A DNA stretch of 9,322 nt from DTFZ01 sp964510055 (GCA_964510055.1 CAZDZY010000109.1:1-9322), one strand, 5' to 3'; counted from the stretch's first letter, positions 1 to 5,756 are shown. Program-made: numbers and translations. The notes: generated from the letters alone by a model not told the origin.

Positions 1-304
1 TCGTCGCGTATAACCTCACTATTCTCTTATCCTGCGCATCCTGCTGCCTTAAAACGCAGCCTTTTTTTTCGAGCAATACGACTGCGGTCGTAAGCGTGCC
101 GGCGGAGATGTACAGGGCTTCCGCTATATCGCTTGAGCGGTTGTTTCCTGTTTCGTCTCCGTTGCATACGGCCTCGATAACGTGCATCTCGCGCACAGAC
201 AAGTCTTTAAACTCGCCCGACTGCAGGCAGTCTTCTTCTATACGCAATATCTCGTTGAAGACTTTCACGAGAAAAGAATTTAGTTTTTCCTCACGGTCAG
301 CTAT
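1..304 (-). CDS. fabT: FabT-like MarR-family regulator of fatty acid synthesis (partial, C-terminus off the window)
   Basis: The visible 101 codons encode a winged-helix MarR-family repressor. The order matches Streptococcus FabT: an N-terminal dimer helix (FLVKVFNEILRIEE, residues 11-24), the FKDLSVREMHVIEAV stretch (32-46), helix RSSDIAEAL (56-64), recognition helix SAGTLTTAVVLLEKKG (67-82) and a wing with DKRIVRLY (92-99). FabT represses fatty acid synthesis genes and is assisted by acyl-ACP; that is family knowledge. The promoter and FabT-type palindrome directly upstream support autoregulation. The start is odd. A 9-base match to the 16S anti-SD (GAGGTGATC, 308-316) is spaced 8 nt from an ATA codon at 304-302, giving a protein that begins like known FabT. 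In-frame alternatives are GTG at 313, inside the SD, and ATG at 334, inside the operator; neither has an upstream SD. The gene continues beyond base 1. Confidence 0.87.
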   Translation of the reverse strand, partial: MADREEKLNSFLVKVFNEILRIEEDCLQSGEFKDLSVREMHVIEAVCNGDETGNNRSSDIAEALYISAGTLTTAVVLLEKKGCVLRQQDAQDKRIVRLYAT

Positions 305-325
305 AAAGATCACCTCAAAAAATGG

Positions 326-338
326 TTTGAACATCAAA
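326..338. promoter_or_regulatory. FabT-type operator palindrome
   Basis: TTTGA-ACA-TCAAA is a perfect inverted repeat with 5-bp arms and a 3-bp centre. With its flanks it reads GGTTTGAACATCAAAGT, close to the FabT box I know from streptococci (roughly ANTTTGATTATCAAATT). It lies just downstream of the predicted transcription start (about 344) and upstream of the SD, where bound repressor would block transcription of the fabT-like gene. Autorepression is inferred. Confidence 0.75.
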
Positions 339-350
339 GTAATTAGTGTA

Positions 351-379
351 ATAATACTTCATGCATAATATTGTGTCAA
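351..379 (-). promoter_or_regulatory. Sigma-A type promoter of the fabT-like gene
   Basis: Read leftward, TTGACA (379-374) is followed by a 17-nt spacer and TATTAT (356-351). The -35 is perfect and the -10 matches 5 of 6. Transcription would start near 344, immediately before the operator palindrome. Confidence 0.8.
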
Positions 380-383
380 CAAA

Positions 384-638
384 ATGTTTTATTTAAATAT
401 TACCAAATCGTTCGCCGCGCAGGCACGGATCCCTAAGGTTTTTCTTGTAGATGAAACTGCTAACATTGCTTTGGCCGCGAAGCGTCTAGCGTTCGGCAAA
501 TATATAAACGCGGGGCAGACGTGCGTCGCGCCCGGCCATGTGTATGTGCACAAGCGCAAACGCGAAGAGTTCGTAAAAGAACTGAAGCCGCCTTTTACAT
601 CGGCGAAGGAAAAAATGCTGCGGATGTTTTTAAAGTAA
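384..638 (+). pseudogene. Aldehyde dehydrogenase remnant (catalytic-cysteine segment only)
   Basis: An 84-codon open frame contains a clear internal piece of an aldehyde dehydrogenase of the class-3/AlkH type. Residues about 17-67 (IPKVFLVDETANIAL, AAKRLAFGKYINAGQTC, VAPGHVYVH) include the catalytic Cys at residue 47 in GQTCVAP. Members of this family are about 450 residues long. Here the NAD-binding N-terminal half and the rest of the catalytic domain are missing. The first 15 or so codons and the tail after ELK do not resemble the family. No ribosome binding site precedes the ATG, and the fragment abuts the leftward fabT promoter. It is best read as a decayed gene left after deletion. Expression as a short peptide cannot be excluded but is unlikely to give an enzyme. 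Confidence 0.8.
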
Positions 639-653
639 CAAACTGTACTAAAA

Positions 654-815
654 GGCCCCCTTGTTAAAGGGGGCTGTCAGACACTAGATTGCCAAGCCAC
701 AAAGAAAAGACCCTCAATCTAGTGTCTGACTGGGGGATTCCTATCATTGCTGTTATTCTTGAATTGCAATCCCTCCACCGCTAGCGCGGTCCCCTCCCTT
801 TAACAAGGGAGGCTA
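654..815. repeat. Nested-palindrome intergenic repeat, MITE-like
   Basis: The two ends are inverted versions of each other. The left end is a hairpin, GCCCCCTT-gtta-AAGGGGGC (655-674). The right end is CCTCCCTT-taac-AAGGGAGG (793-812). Between them lie a perfect 16-bp inverted repeat (GTCAGACACTAGATTG, 676-691, with its complement at 715-730), GGGATT/AATCCC (734-739 and 768-773) and ACCGC-tagc-GCGGT (777-790). There is no coding capacity. The right half resembles short repeats I remember as common between genes in gut Firmicutes; that is memory, not a search. I could not identify a target duplication. The remaining gene-free stretch, 816-958, shows only a weak CCGCT/AGCGG pair near 825-856 and nothing else I can name. 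Confidence 0.7.
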
Positions 816-958
816 ATTTTTTAACCGCTAAGAAACATAAAAAAGCGGCAGAAAATTTTACTGCTTACTGTCAAAAAAGCCTCTCTCTGATGAGGAAAGA
901 GATGCATGCAGAGAAATAATTAGGGCAAGGGGAAGAACATAAAAAGTATTCAGAGCAA

Positions 959-992
959 AGGGCTTAAAGGTTATAAATTGCCTTTAAGCCCT
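959..992 (-). terminator. Hairpin at the 3' end of the HD-domain gene
   Basis: AGGGCTTAAAGG (959-970) and CCTTTAAGCCCT (981-992) form a perfect 12-bp stem with a 10-nt loop. Read leftward, the 5' arm is made from the last codons of the gene, the stop lies in the loop, and the 3' arm is followed by TTTGCTCTGAATACTTTTT. The U-tract is interrupted, so termination may be partial. Confidence 0.55.
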
Positions 993-1549
993 ATTACTTC
1001 TGATACAGGCCGCATGCCTGCTATTGTTTGTTCTATAAGATAGTCGAGCTCCACGCCGAGCACCCGCGCGCCTTCCTCGACGGTCTCGCGGCTCACGCCC
1101 GCCGCGAACGCCCTATCTTTCCATTTCTTTTTCACGGAGCGCACTTCCAGGTCGAGCACGCTCCTGCTCGGGCGCATCAGCGCGACGGCAGTAATGAAAC
1201 CGGTAAGCTCGTCTATGGCGTACAATACTTTTTCCATCGTATGCTCCGGCTTTATGTCGTTTACAAACTTATACCCGTGGCTCTGCACGGCGCGGATGTA
1301 CTCCTCCGGGAATCCGCGGCTTTCAAGTATCTCTCTCGCCACGGCGCAATGCCTATCCGGAAATTTCTCGTAATCTATATCGTGAAGCAGGCCTATAACA
1401 CCCCACTTGAGCGGGTCTTCATTGTAGATTCCGGCGAAATGTTTCATCACGGCCTCCACGGCAAACGAATGGCGCAGCAGGTTATCCGAATTCATGTATT
1501 CTTTAAGCGTTTTAAAAGCGAAATCCCTGTCCGGCGTAAAATTACCCAT
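971..1549 (-). CDS. HD-domain metal-dependent phosphohydrolase
   Basis: This 192-residue soluble protein carries the ordered residues of the HD superfamily: H27 (RHS), H56-D57 (LLHDIDYEKF), H91 (SHG) and D113 (AIDEL). These bind one or two divalent metals and support hydrolysis of a phosphoester or nucleotide. H67 may contribute. The length and the GLLHDIDYEKFPD stretch fit the small HDIG-type hydrolases widespread in Clostridia, whose substrates are mostly unknown; I cannot name one here. The ATG at 1549 is preceded by GAGGGG, about 11 nt upstream. A promoter with a perfect -35 lies at 1585-1614, so the gene can be expressed on its own, although the DUF3298-type gene 90 nt upstream lacks an obvious terminator and could read through. 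The start of the downstream hairpin overlaps its last codons. Confidence 0.9.
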   Translation of the reverse strand: MGNFTPDRDFAFKTLKEYMNSDNLLRHSFAVEAVMKHFAGIYNEDPLKWGVIGLLHDIDYEKFPDRHCAVAREILESRGFPEEYIRAVQSHGYKFVNDIKPEHTMEKVLYAIDELTGFITAVALMRPSRSVLDLEVRSVKKKWKDRAFAAGVSRETVEEGARVLGVELDYLIEQTIAGMRPVSEVIGLKGNL

Positions 1550-1584
1550 AGCCCAATAATCCCCTCATAAAAATCATTACGATA

Positions 1585-1614
1585 AGGATATAAGAGCATG
1601 GAGGCAATTGTCAA
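1585..1614 (-). promoter_or_regulatory. Promoter of the HD-domain gene
   Basis: Read leftward, TTGACA (1614-1609) is followed by an 18-nt spacer and TATCCT (1590-1585). TATATC with a 16-nt spacer is an overlapping alternative. The expected start near 1578 leaves a leader of about 30 nt. Confidence 0.55.
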
Positions 1615-1639
1615 TGCATTTATAAGGAGCCCCGTCGCT

Positions 1640-2311
1640 TCATTTGCATTCGGGCTTTTTTACGCCGCTTGAATATGGTATAGTAAATTCGGGTATGCCG
1701 CTCGAGTAAGGCGCTATCTCGTATTCCTGAAAATAGACGACAAGGCCTGCAGGTTTAAGATAAAAGCTCTCCGGATCGAAATGCTGTTCCACATTTTTTG
1801 GGTAATCGTCGAAATACCAGACAGAGCCGATTTTCATCTGCGCGGTTATCTCGCCGCTGATTATATCGGTAATATACAACTTATAAGCAGGATATATCTC
1901 TTCGAGCATGATACGGTGCGCGTCCCGAACGTCCCATGTGTCGGAGAGCCTTATTGTAGTTCCGTGGGCGCCGCCTCTAAACTCGTACCGGTCGAAGTAA
2001 AGGCTCAGCGTACAGTCTTTGTTATAGGTAACGGTATAATTCACGACCGCTTCAAACACCCGTACAGGGATTCCGTTTTTTAAGGAATATTCATACTCTT
2101 CTACGGCCGACCGGTAGAGGCTCATCTCGCAGAACTGCTGATAGGCTATAGCTTTTGTCGCGTATTGTTGGTTTATCTTAAGGAGCTGCTGAGTGAAGTT
2201 TGCTTCTTCAAACCAGGGATAGTTAATATTATATTTCATGACAAGTACGTTTTTATGATACATATCTGCCGAAAGCACATGGTTTTTTACATGCGCGGAA
2301 TATTGCGCCAT
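1640..2311 (-). CDS. DUF4163/DUF3298 (RsiV/PdaC-type) domain protein
   Basis: The 223-residue product resembles the extracellular domain pair of RsiV and PdaC. An N-terminal DUF4163-like part (YNINYPWF near residue 27, then IN and an amphipathic helix) is followed by the YEFRGGAHG motif (about 109-117). The DUF3298-like part is FYLKPAGLVVYFQEYEIAPY followed by SSGIPEFTIPYS (about 184-215). Those relatives are membrane-anchored and face outward, but this protein has no signal peptide or membrane segment. It is either cytoplasmic or exported in another way. I chose the ATG at 2311 because GAGGGG sits 8 nt upstream; the in-frame GTG at 2320 lies within that ribosome binding site. No terminator is visible before the HD gene. 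The function is unknown; a carbohydrate or lysozyme-binding role by analogy is a guess. Confidence 0.8.
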   Translation of the reverse strand: MAQYSAHVKNHVLSADMYHKNVLVMKYNINYPWFEEANFTQQLLKINQQYATKAIAYQQFCEMSLYRSAVEEYEYSLKNGIPVRVFEAVVNYTVTYNKDCTLSLYFDRYEFRGGAHGTTIRLSDTWDVRDAHRIMLEEIYPAYKLYITDIISGEITAQMKIGSVWYFDDYPKNVEQHFDPESFYLKPAGLVVYFQEYEIAPYSSGIPEFTIPYSSGVKKPECK

Positions 2312-2400
2312 GCTTATCACCCCTCATTTCAAGCATATTCGCCGGAGCCTTACGGTATGTGCTTTCAGGGATAGACTACAGACGCAATGATATATACGGC

Positions 2401-2430
2401 AAAAAAAGATGCCTGTATCATTCAGGCATC
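2401..2430 (-). terminator. Intrinsic terminator for the chagasin-like gene (copy 1 of a duplicated hairpin)
   Basis: Read leftward, GATGCCTG-aatgata-CAGGCATC (2430-2408) is followed directly by seven T (2407-2401). It is the first strong terminator downstream of the gene ending at 2639. An identical 23-nt hairpin without the U-tract lies at 2601-2623, closer to that gene. Confidence 0.8.
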
Positions 2431-2600
2431 AGGCCGCTGACAAAGTCCAATTACTGCGTTGTTTTTCCGCTTGCTCCTCGAAGTAGCGCTGCTACATCGT
2501 CGTCGCAATGCTCAAAACGCCTTGTCCTTGGAACTTTTCAGCGGCCTTCGTTTTGTCTTTCCATTATCGCGTTTTGTCATTATGGGTTTGTCATCAAGCT
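2431..2600. mobile_element. Small palindromic element between two copies of a terminator hairpin
   Basis: The core, 2431-2547, has inverted ends. AGGCCGCTGA (2431-2440) is perfectly complementary to TCAGCGGCCT (2538-2547), and the match continues to about 20 bp with three mismatches (AAGTCCAA versus AAGTTCCAA inward). Inside is the hairpin GTAGC-gct-GCTAC near 2486-2498. The part from 2548 to 2600 contains imperfect repeats of CGTTTTGTC and TTTGTCAT. The whole 170 bp is flanked by exact 23-bp direct repeats (2408-2430 and 2601-2623), each itself the terminator hairpin. There is no open frame that looks real. It could be a non-autonomous element, or a REP-like palindromic unit plus a local duplication. 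Confidence 0.65.
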
Positions 2601-2623
2601 GATGCCTGTATCATTCAGGCATC
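2601..2623. repeat. Second copy of the 23-bp terminator hairpin
   Basis: GATGCCTG-tatcatt-CAGGCATC is identical to 2408-2430 over all 23 bases, and the matches stop abruptly on both sides. In the leftward direction it is followed by AGCTTGATGAC, not by a T-run, so it should be a poor terminator. It looks like the gene-proximal half of a terminator split by the intervening 170 bp. Confidence 0.8.
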
Positions 2624-2638
2624 TTTCGTTAGTTTTAT

Positions 2639-3028
2639 TTACTCAACGTTTACAATATACGTAAGAGTCTCCACCGTAGAATCCTTTTCGAAGCTGCGCG
2701 CGTAATCAAGATTAATAATGGCAAAGCCGGTTCGAACGGCTTTGAACGTGAAAACGTCCACCCCGCCCGAGCCGACTATAGAGGTGTCAACAGCCGGCAG
2801 GTATTCTTTGCTGACTAAGGATACAATGTCATCGTTGATTATACGCACCGCCCAGTCGTAACCCGTGGTCAGGTTTGCTGCGAGTTCAATCGTGAACGTA
2901 TCTCCGGCATTGGCGTTAATTTCCTTGTCATCCCTGCCGTATGTCTTAACAGCAGGCTCACTCGTACATGCAGCTGCCGCCAGCACCACAATAAATACAG
3001 CCAACGATAAACGGAATATTTTCTTCAT
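2639..3028 (-). CDS. Chagasin-like (inhibitor family I42) lipoprotein
   Basis: The 129-residue product begins with a type II signal peptide: KK, a hydrophobic core and the lipobox LAAAAC with Cys21. It should be a lipid-anchored protein on the outer face of the membrane. The mature part shows the three loop motifs of chagasin-type inhibitors of papain-family cysteine proteases: NLTTGYDW (52-59, usually NPTTGY), VGSGGVDVFTF (85-95) and YARSFEK (109-115), in the place of the RPW loop. Pro in the first loop and PW in the third are replaced, so inhibitory strength is uncertain. AGGAG lies 10 nt before the ATG. The gene is divergent from ku; a 16-bp palindrome lies in the gap. Its terminator is discussed at 2401-2430. 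Confidence 0.85.
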   Translation of the reverse strand: MKKIFRLSLAVFIVVLAAAACTSEPAVKTYGRDDKEINANAGDTFTIELAANLTTGYDWAVRIINDDIVSLVSKEYLPAVDTSIVGSGGVDVFTFKAVRTGFAIINLDYARSFEKDSTVETLTYIVNVE

Positions 3029-3052
3029 AGCCGGTTCTCTCCTTTATAAAGT

Positions 3053-3068
3053 TTAGACGTAAGTCTAA
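3053..3068. promoter_or_regulatory. Palindrome in the divergent chagasin/ku gap
   Basis: TTAGAC-GTAA-GTCTAA has perfect 6-bp arms. It lies about 10 nt upstream of the AGGAG of the chagasin-like gene, where an operator would act. The regulator is unknown. I see no convincing promoter for either gene in 3029-3192. Confidence 0.4.
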
Positions 3069-3192
3069 TTGTAAAACTCCAATATACTCATATTAAAGCA
3101 TTCCTGTTTTCATCATAACAGATTTCCGGCATACTTGGTATCCGTTTGGAGATATTAAATCATAAATCCAGAGTTAACAGGAAGTGACCCGC

Positions 3193-4017
3193 ATGCAGAC
3201 GATGTTTAAAGGAGCGATAAGCTTCGGCCTCGTAAATATTCCGATAAAGATGTTTACGGCCACGGAAGAAAAAGACGTAAGGTTCCGTATGCTCCATAAG
3301 AAGTGCCATACGCCCATAAAGTATAAAAAAACCTGCCCGCTCTGCAACGAAGAGGTGTCGCCGGATGATATCGTCAAAGGCTTCGAGTATGAGCCGGGCA
3401 AGTTCGTGATAATAACAGGCGAAGATCTTGAAAAAGTCAATACCGAAGTCCAGGCGAGGACTATAGAGATAGTAGATTTCGTTCATCTCGAGGAGATAGA
3501 CCCTATCTATTTTGAAAAAACATATTACCTTGCGCCGCAGCCAGAGGTGACCGCGAGCGCTAAAGCGTACGCTTTGCTGCGCGACGCGATGAGCCAGTCG
3601 GGGAGAATAGCCGTCGCGAAGGTGACCATACGCGAAAAGCAGACGCTTTGCGTGCTTAGAGTTCACGGGGACGCGGTGCTGCTCGAAACGATATTCTACC
3701 CGGACGAGATACGCCCTGTTGCGGAAGTGCCCGCGCTGCCGCGTGAATTTAAAGCGGACGCGCGGGAGATGGATATTGCGAAGCAGCTCATAGACAACCT
3801 TACCGCGAAGTTCGACCCGTCTAAATACACCGACGAATACCGCGAGGCACTGCGGGCAATGATAGACGCTAAAGTTGCAGGCAGGGAAGTCGTCACGCAG
3901 CCCGAGGCGCACGAAAACAAAGTAATCGATCTTATGGAAGCGCTTAAAGCGAGCATAGAGAAGACGAAGAAAGAAAAGCAGGTGGATGAAAATACTCCCG
4001 TAAGAAGAAGGGCATGA
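3193..4017 (+). CDS. ku: Bacterial Ku, DNA-end binding protein of non-homologous end joining
   Basis: The 274-residue protein follows the Bacillus Ku pattern throughout. It opens MQTMFKGAISFGLVNIP, continues with HTPIKYKKTCPLC (C48 and C51, a likely metal-binding pair), then VKGFEYEPGKFV, IVDFVHLEEIDPIYFEKTYYL, YALLRDAM, ILETIFYPDEIR-like and LIDNLTAKFDPSKYTDEYREAL, and ends in a Lys/Arg-rich tail. Ku forms a homodimeric ring that threads onto broken DNA ends and recruits LigD. No ligD lies in the window. The ATG at 3193 is chosen over the in-frame GTG at 3184, because AGGAAG (3179-3184) overlaps that GTG and is well spaced for the ATG, and because Ku proteins typically start at this point. 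No terminator is visible after the stop; the next promoter begins 10 nt later. Confidence 0.96.
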   Translation: MQTMFKGAISFGLVNIPIKMFTATEEKDVRFRMLHKKCHTPIKYKKTCPLCNEEVSPDDIVKGFEYEPGKFVIITGEDLEKVNTEVQARTIEIVDFVHLEEIDPIYFEKTYYLAPQPEVTASAKAYALLRDAMSQSGRIAVAKVTIREKQTLCVLRVHGDAVLLETIFYPDEIRPVAEVPALPREFKADAREMDIAKQLIDNLTAKFDPSKYTDEYREALRAMIDAKVAGREVVTQPEAHENKVIDLMEALKASIEKTKKEKQVDENTPVRRRA

Positions 4018-4026
4018 GCATCGGGC

Positions 4027-4055
4027 TTGACGGAATTCATTAAATATAGTATTTT
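4027..4055 (+). promoter_or_regulatory. Promoter of the ABC-F leader transcript
   Basis: TTGACG (4027-4032), a 17-nt spacer and TATTTT (4050-4055) suggest a start near 4062. That puts the leader-peptide SD (4071) about 10 nt into the transcript. The surrounding 4034-4069 is very AT-rich. Confidence 0.55.
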
Positions 4056-4086
4056 AAATACATAAAAATCAAGGAGCTATTTCGGG

Positions 4087-4104
4087 ATGAAGAAGATACA
4101 GTGA
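4087..4104 (+). CDS. Five-residue leader peptide MKKIQ upstream of the ABC-F gene
   Basis: ATG AAG AAG ATA CAG TGA is preceded by a strong AAGGAG (4071-4076) at a 10-nt spacing. So good a ribosome binding site on so short a frame suggests that the act of translation matters, not the product. It is the first frame on the predicted transcript and lies 133 nt before the ABC-F start. Short leader peptides of this kind sense ribosome-targeting antibiotics by stalling in front of attenuated resistance genes, including ABC-F genes. That role here is inferred from layout only. Confidence 0.6.
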   Translation: MKKIQ

Positions 4105-4210
4105 TCCAAAACATTATATCGATAAGGCCTTTTTCAGGCTGTCGGGGGATTACTGTAATCTTTAATATCGATTCATACCGCGCAGATCAGCGCTGATTAT
4201 TGTTTACGGT
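4105..4210 (+). promoter_or_regulatory. Foldable leader region between leader peptide and terminator
   Basis: Several complementary segments are present. ATCGATA (4118-4124) can pair with TATCGAT (4166-4172). GCCT/AGGC pair near 4127-4139. GATT/AATC (4148-4160) and ATCA-gcgc-TGAT (4186-4197) form small hairpins. GGGGGAT (4144-4150) can pair with ATCCTCT (4212-4218) in the 5' arm of the terminator, using two G-U pairs. It is therefore a candidate antiterminator. The folds were drawn by eye, without energies. Confidence 0.45.
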
Positions 4211-4239
4211 GATCCTCTCCGAAAGGAGCGGATTTTTTT
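4211..4239 (+). terminator. Attenuator hairpin that also contains the ABC-F ribosome binding site
   Basis: ATCCTCTCC (4212-4220), a GAAA tetraloop (4221-4224) and GGAGCGGAT (4225-4233) form an 8-bp stem with one T/C mismatch. The run of seven T (4233-4239) extends into the TTG start at 4238. This is an intrinsic terminator placed directly before the coding region. The AAAGGAG (4222-4228) that serves the TTG start, with a 9-nt spacing, is in the loop and 3' arm. Folding would thus both stop transcription and hide the ribosome binding site. Confidence 0.7.
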
Positions 4240-5707
4240 GTTGCTTGAAATAAAAGATATCGTTAAATATTACGGGGAAAGAAAGATAATAGAGCTTGAG
4301 AGCTTTAAGCTGTTTGAGGGCGACAGGGTAGCGGTGGTCGGCAGGAACGGGTCGGGCAAAACGACGCTGCTCAATATGATGTCGGGAAAAATACAGCCGG
4401 ACGCGGGATATATAAACATTAAAGGGAGCATTGCCGTTATAACACAGATGGATGAAGAGTCCGGCGGGGATATGGACAGCCTGATAGCCGGAAAGCTGGG
4501 CCTTGGCTGCCCCGCGTTCAGCGGGGGAGAGAAGGTAAAGGAGAGGATAGCGAAAGCGTTCGGGGGCTGCGCGGATATACTGCTTGCCGACGAGCCGACT
4601 ACAAACCTCGATATAAGAGGCATAACGTATCTCGAGGGCCTGCTGCGCAAGTTTCGGGGCGGCCTTATAATAGTATCACACGACCGCGCTCTGCTGAAAA
4701 ACGTATGCAATAAAGTGCTTGAGATCGACCGGGGCAGATGCAAGCTATACGGGTGCGGATACGCCGATTACCTTTTGCAGAAAGAACTTGAACGGCAGGC
4801 GGACGCAGACAGGTACGGCGAGTACATAGCCGAAAGGGACAGGCTGAAAAGCGTTGCCGCCGTGAAGATGCGAAAGTCCGCGAGCGTTAAAAGGGCGCCT
4901 AAAAGGATGGGGAACTCGGAAGCGAGGCTGCATAAGATGGGCGGTCAGGGCGCAAAAGAGAAGCTTGACCGTGCCGCCAAAGCTGCGCTCACACGGCTCG
5001 AAAAGCTTGAAAAGGCAGATAAACCCTGGAAACAGAAGGACATCGTTTTTGACGTTCTCGCGGGAGCGATACACAGCCCGGTGCTTATAAGGGTAAACGA
5101 TGTATCGAAAGAGTATGGCGGAAGGATGATCCTCGAACATTGCAGCTTTATCGTGCCGAATAATAAGAAGACCGCGCTTATCGGCGATAACGGCGCGGGC
5201 AAGACCACTCTGCTCGAAATGATGATATCGGGCTGTACCGGCATCGAGACCTGCAGGAACTTAAAGACGGGTTATTTCAGGCAGGACATGAGCGATCTCG
5301 AAGAGAATAAGAGCGTGCTTGAGAACGCCCTTGGAGATTCGGTTTACGGGGAGCAGTTTACGAGGACGATACTGGCAAGGCTGCTTTTCAACAGGGACGA
5401 GCTTGGGAAAAAGGTGAGCGTTTTGAGCGGGGGAGAGCGGATCAAGCTGTCCATAGCGAAAATAGTGCTCAGCGATTTCAACCTGCTGATGCTGGACGAA
5501 CCCACGAATTATCTGGACATTGAATCAAGGGAGGCGCTGGAATCGGTGCTTGCCGCTTATCCCGGCGCCGTGCTTTTTGTTTCGCACGACAGGGAGTTCG
5601 TTAGGAATATAGCGGACAGGATCGTTCTGCTGCAAAACAAAACAGCGTTTACCTATGAAGATGCCGATAGCATACCCGAAAATAAAAGCTGTCAATCAAG
5701 CGAATAA
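4238..5707 (+). CDS. ABC-F ATPase of the Vga/Lsa/VmlR antibiotic-resistance (ribosome protection) type
   Basis: The 489-residue protein has two ATPase domains and no membrane segments. Domain 1: Walker A GRNGSGKTT (35-43), signature SGGE (95-98), Walker B LLADEPTTNLD (D118/E119), switch H148. Domain 2: Walker A GDNGAGKTT (316-324), signature LSGGE (396-400), Walker B LMLDEPTNYLD (D420/E421), H450. Between them is a basic, helical linker of about 100 residues (about 175-280). Domain 1 is shortened between Walker A and the signature, as in Vga(A) and relatives, and QKELERQ after YADYLL also matches them. Such proteins bind the ribosomal E site and dislodge lincosamides, streptogramin A or pleuromutilins; the drug range here cannot be read from sequence. 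Start TTG at 4238 fits the AAAGGAG spacing; TTG at 4241 is possible. The leader argues for inducible expression. The DegV gene follows by 49 nt. Confidence 0.9.
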   Translation: MLLEIKDIVKYYGERKIIELESFKLFEGDRVAVVGRNGSGKTTLLNMMSGKIQPDAGYINIKGSIAVITQMDEESGGDMDSLIAGKLGLGCPAFSGGEKVKERIAKAFGGCADILLADEPTTNLDIRGITYLEGLLRKFRGGLIIVSHDRALLKNVCNKVLEIDRGRCKLYGCGYADYLLQKELERQADADRYGEYIAERDRLKSVAAVKMRKSASVKRAPKRMGNSEARLHKMGGQGAKEKLDRAAKAALTRLEKLEKADKPWKQKDIVFDVLAGAIHSPVLIRVNDVSKEYGGRMILEHCSFIVPNNKKTALIGDNGAGKTTLLEMMISGCTGIETCRNLKTGYFRQDMSDLEENKSVLENALGDSVYGEQFTRTILARLLFNRDELGKKVSVLSGGERIKLSIAKIVLSDFNLLMLDEPTNYLDIESREALESVLAAYPGAVLFVSHDREFVRNIADRIVLLQNKTAFTYEDADSIPENKSCQSSE

Positions 5708-5756
5708 TGATATATGATAGTACCCGGCATAAAAGAATAACAACTGCGGAGAAAAA

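Noticed and set aside
1028..1570. 180-codon rightward open frame
   Set aside because: It is antisense to the HD-domain gene, which has the metal-binding motifs, a ribosome binding site and a promoter. The rightward frame has no recognisable domain.
2408..2623. CRISPR-like pair of 23-bp repeats
   Set aside because: There are only two copies, the 170-bp spacer has its own inverted ends, and the repeat is a terminator hairpin.
2359..2705. Short rightward open frames across 2359-2705
   Set aside because: They run through the palindromic element and the terminator hairpins, lack ribosome binding sites and match nothing known.
3105..3140. Sporulation sigma-G promoter before ku (CATACTT at about 3130)
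   Set aside because: The -10-like heptamer is suggestive and some Bacillus ku genes are sporulation-controlled, but no matching -35 stands at the right distance.
3184..3192. GTG at 3184 as the Ku start
   Set aside because: That codon overlaps the SD that serves the ATG at 3193, and Ku proteins typically begin at MxTMxKGxISFG.
3160..3912. 250-codon leftward open frame
   Set aside because: It lies opposite the unmistakable Ku gene and is rich in Arg, Phe and Tyr, as expected of an antisense frame.
4018..4237. Metabolite riboswitch in the ABC-F leader
   Set aside because: I see no motif of a known riboswitch class. The short translated frame and the hairpin explain the region better.
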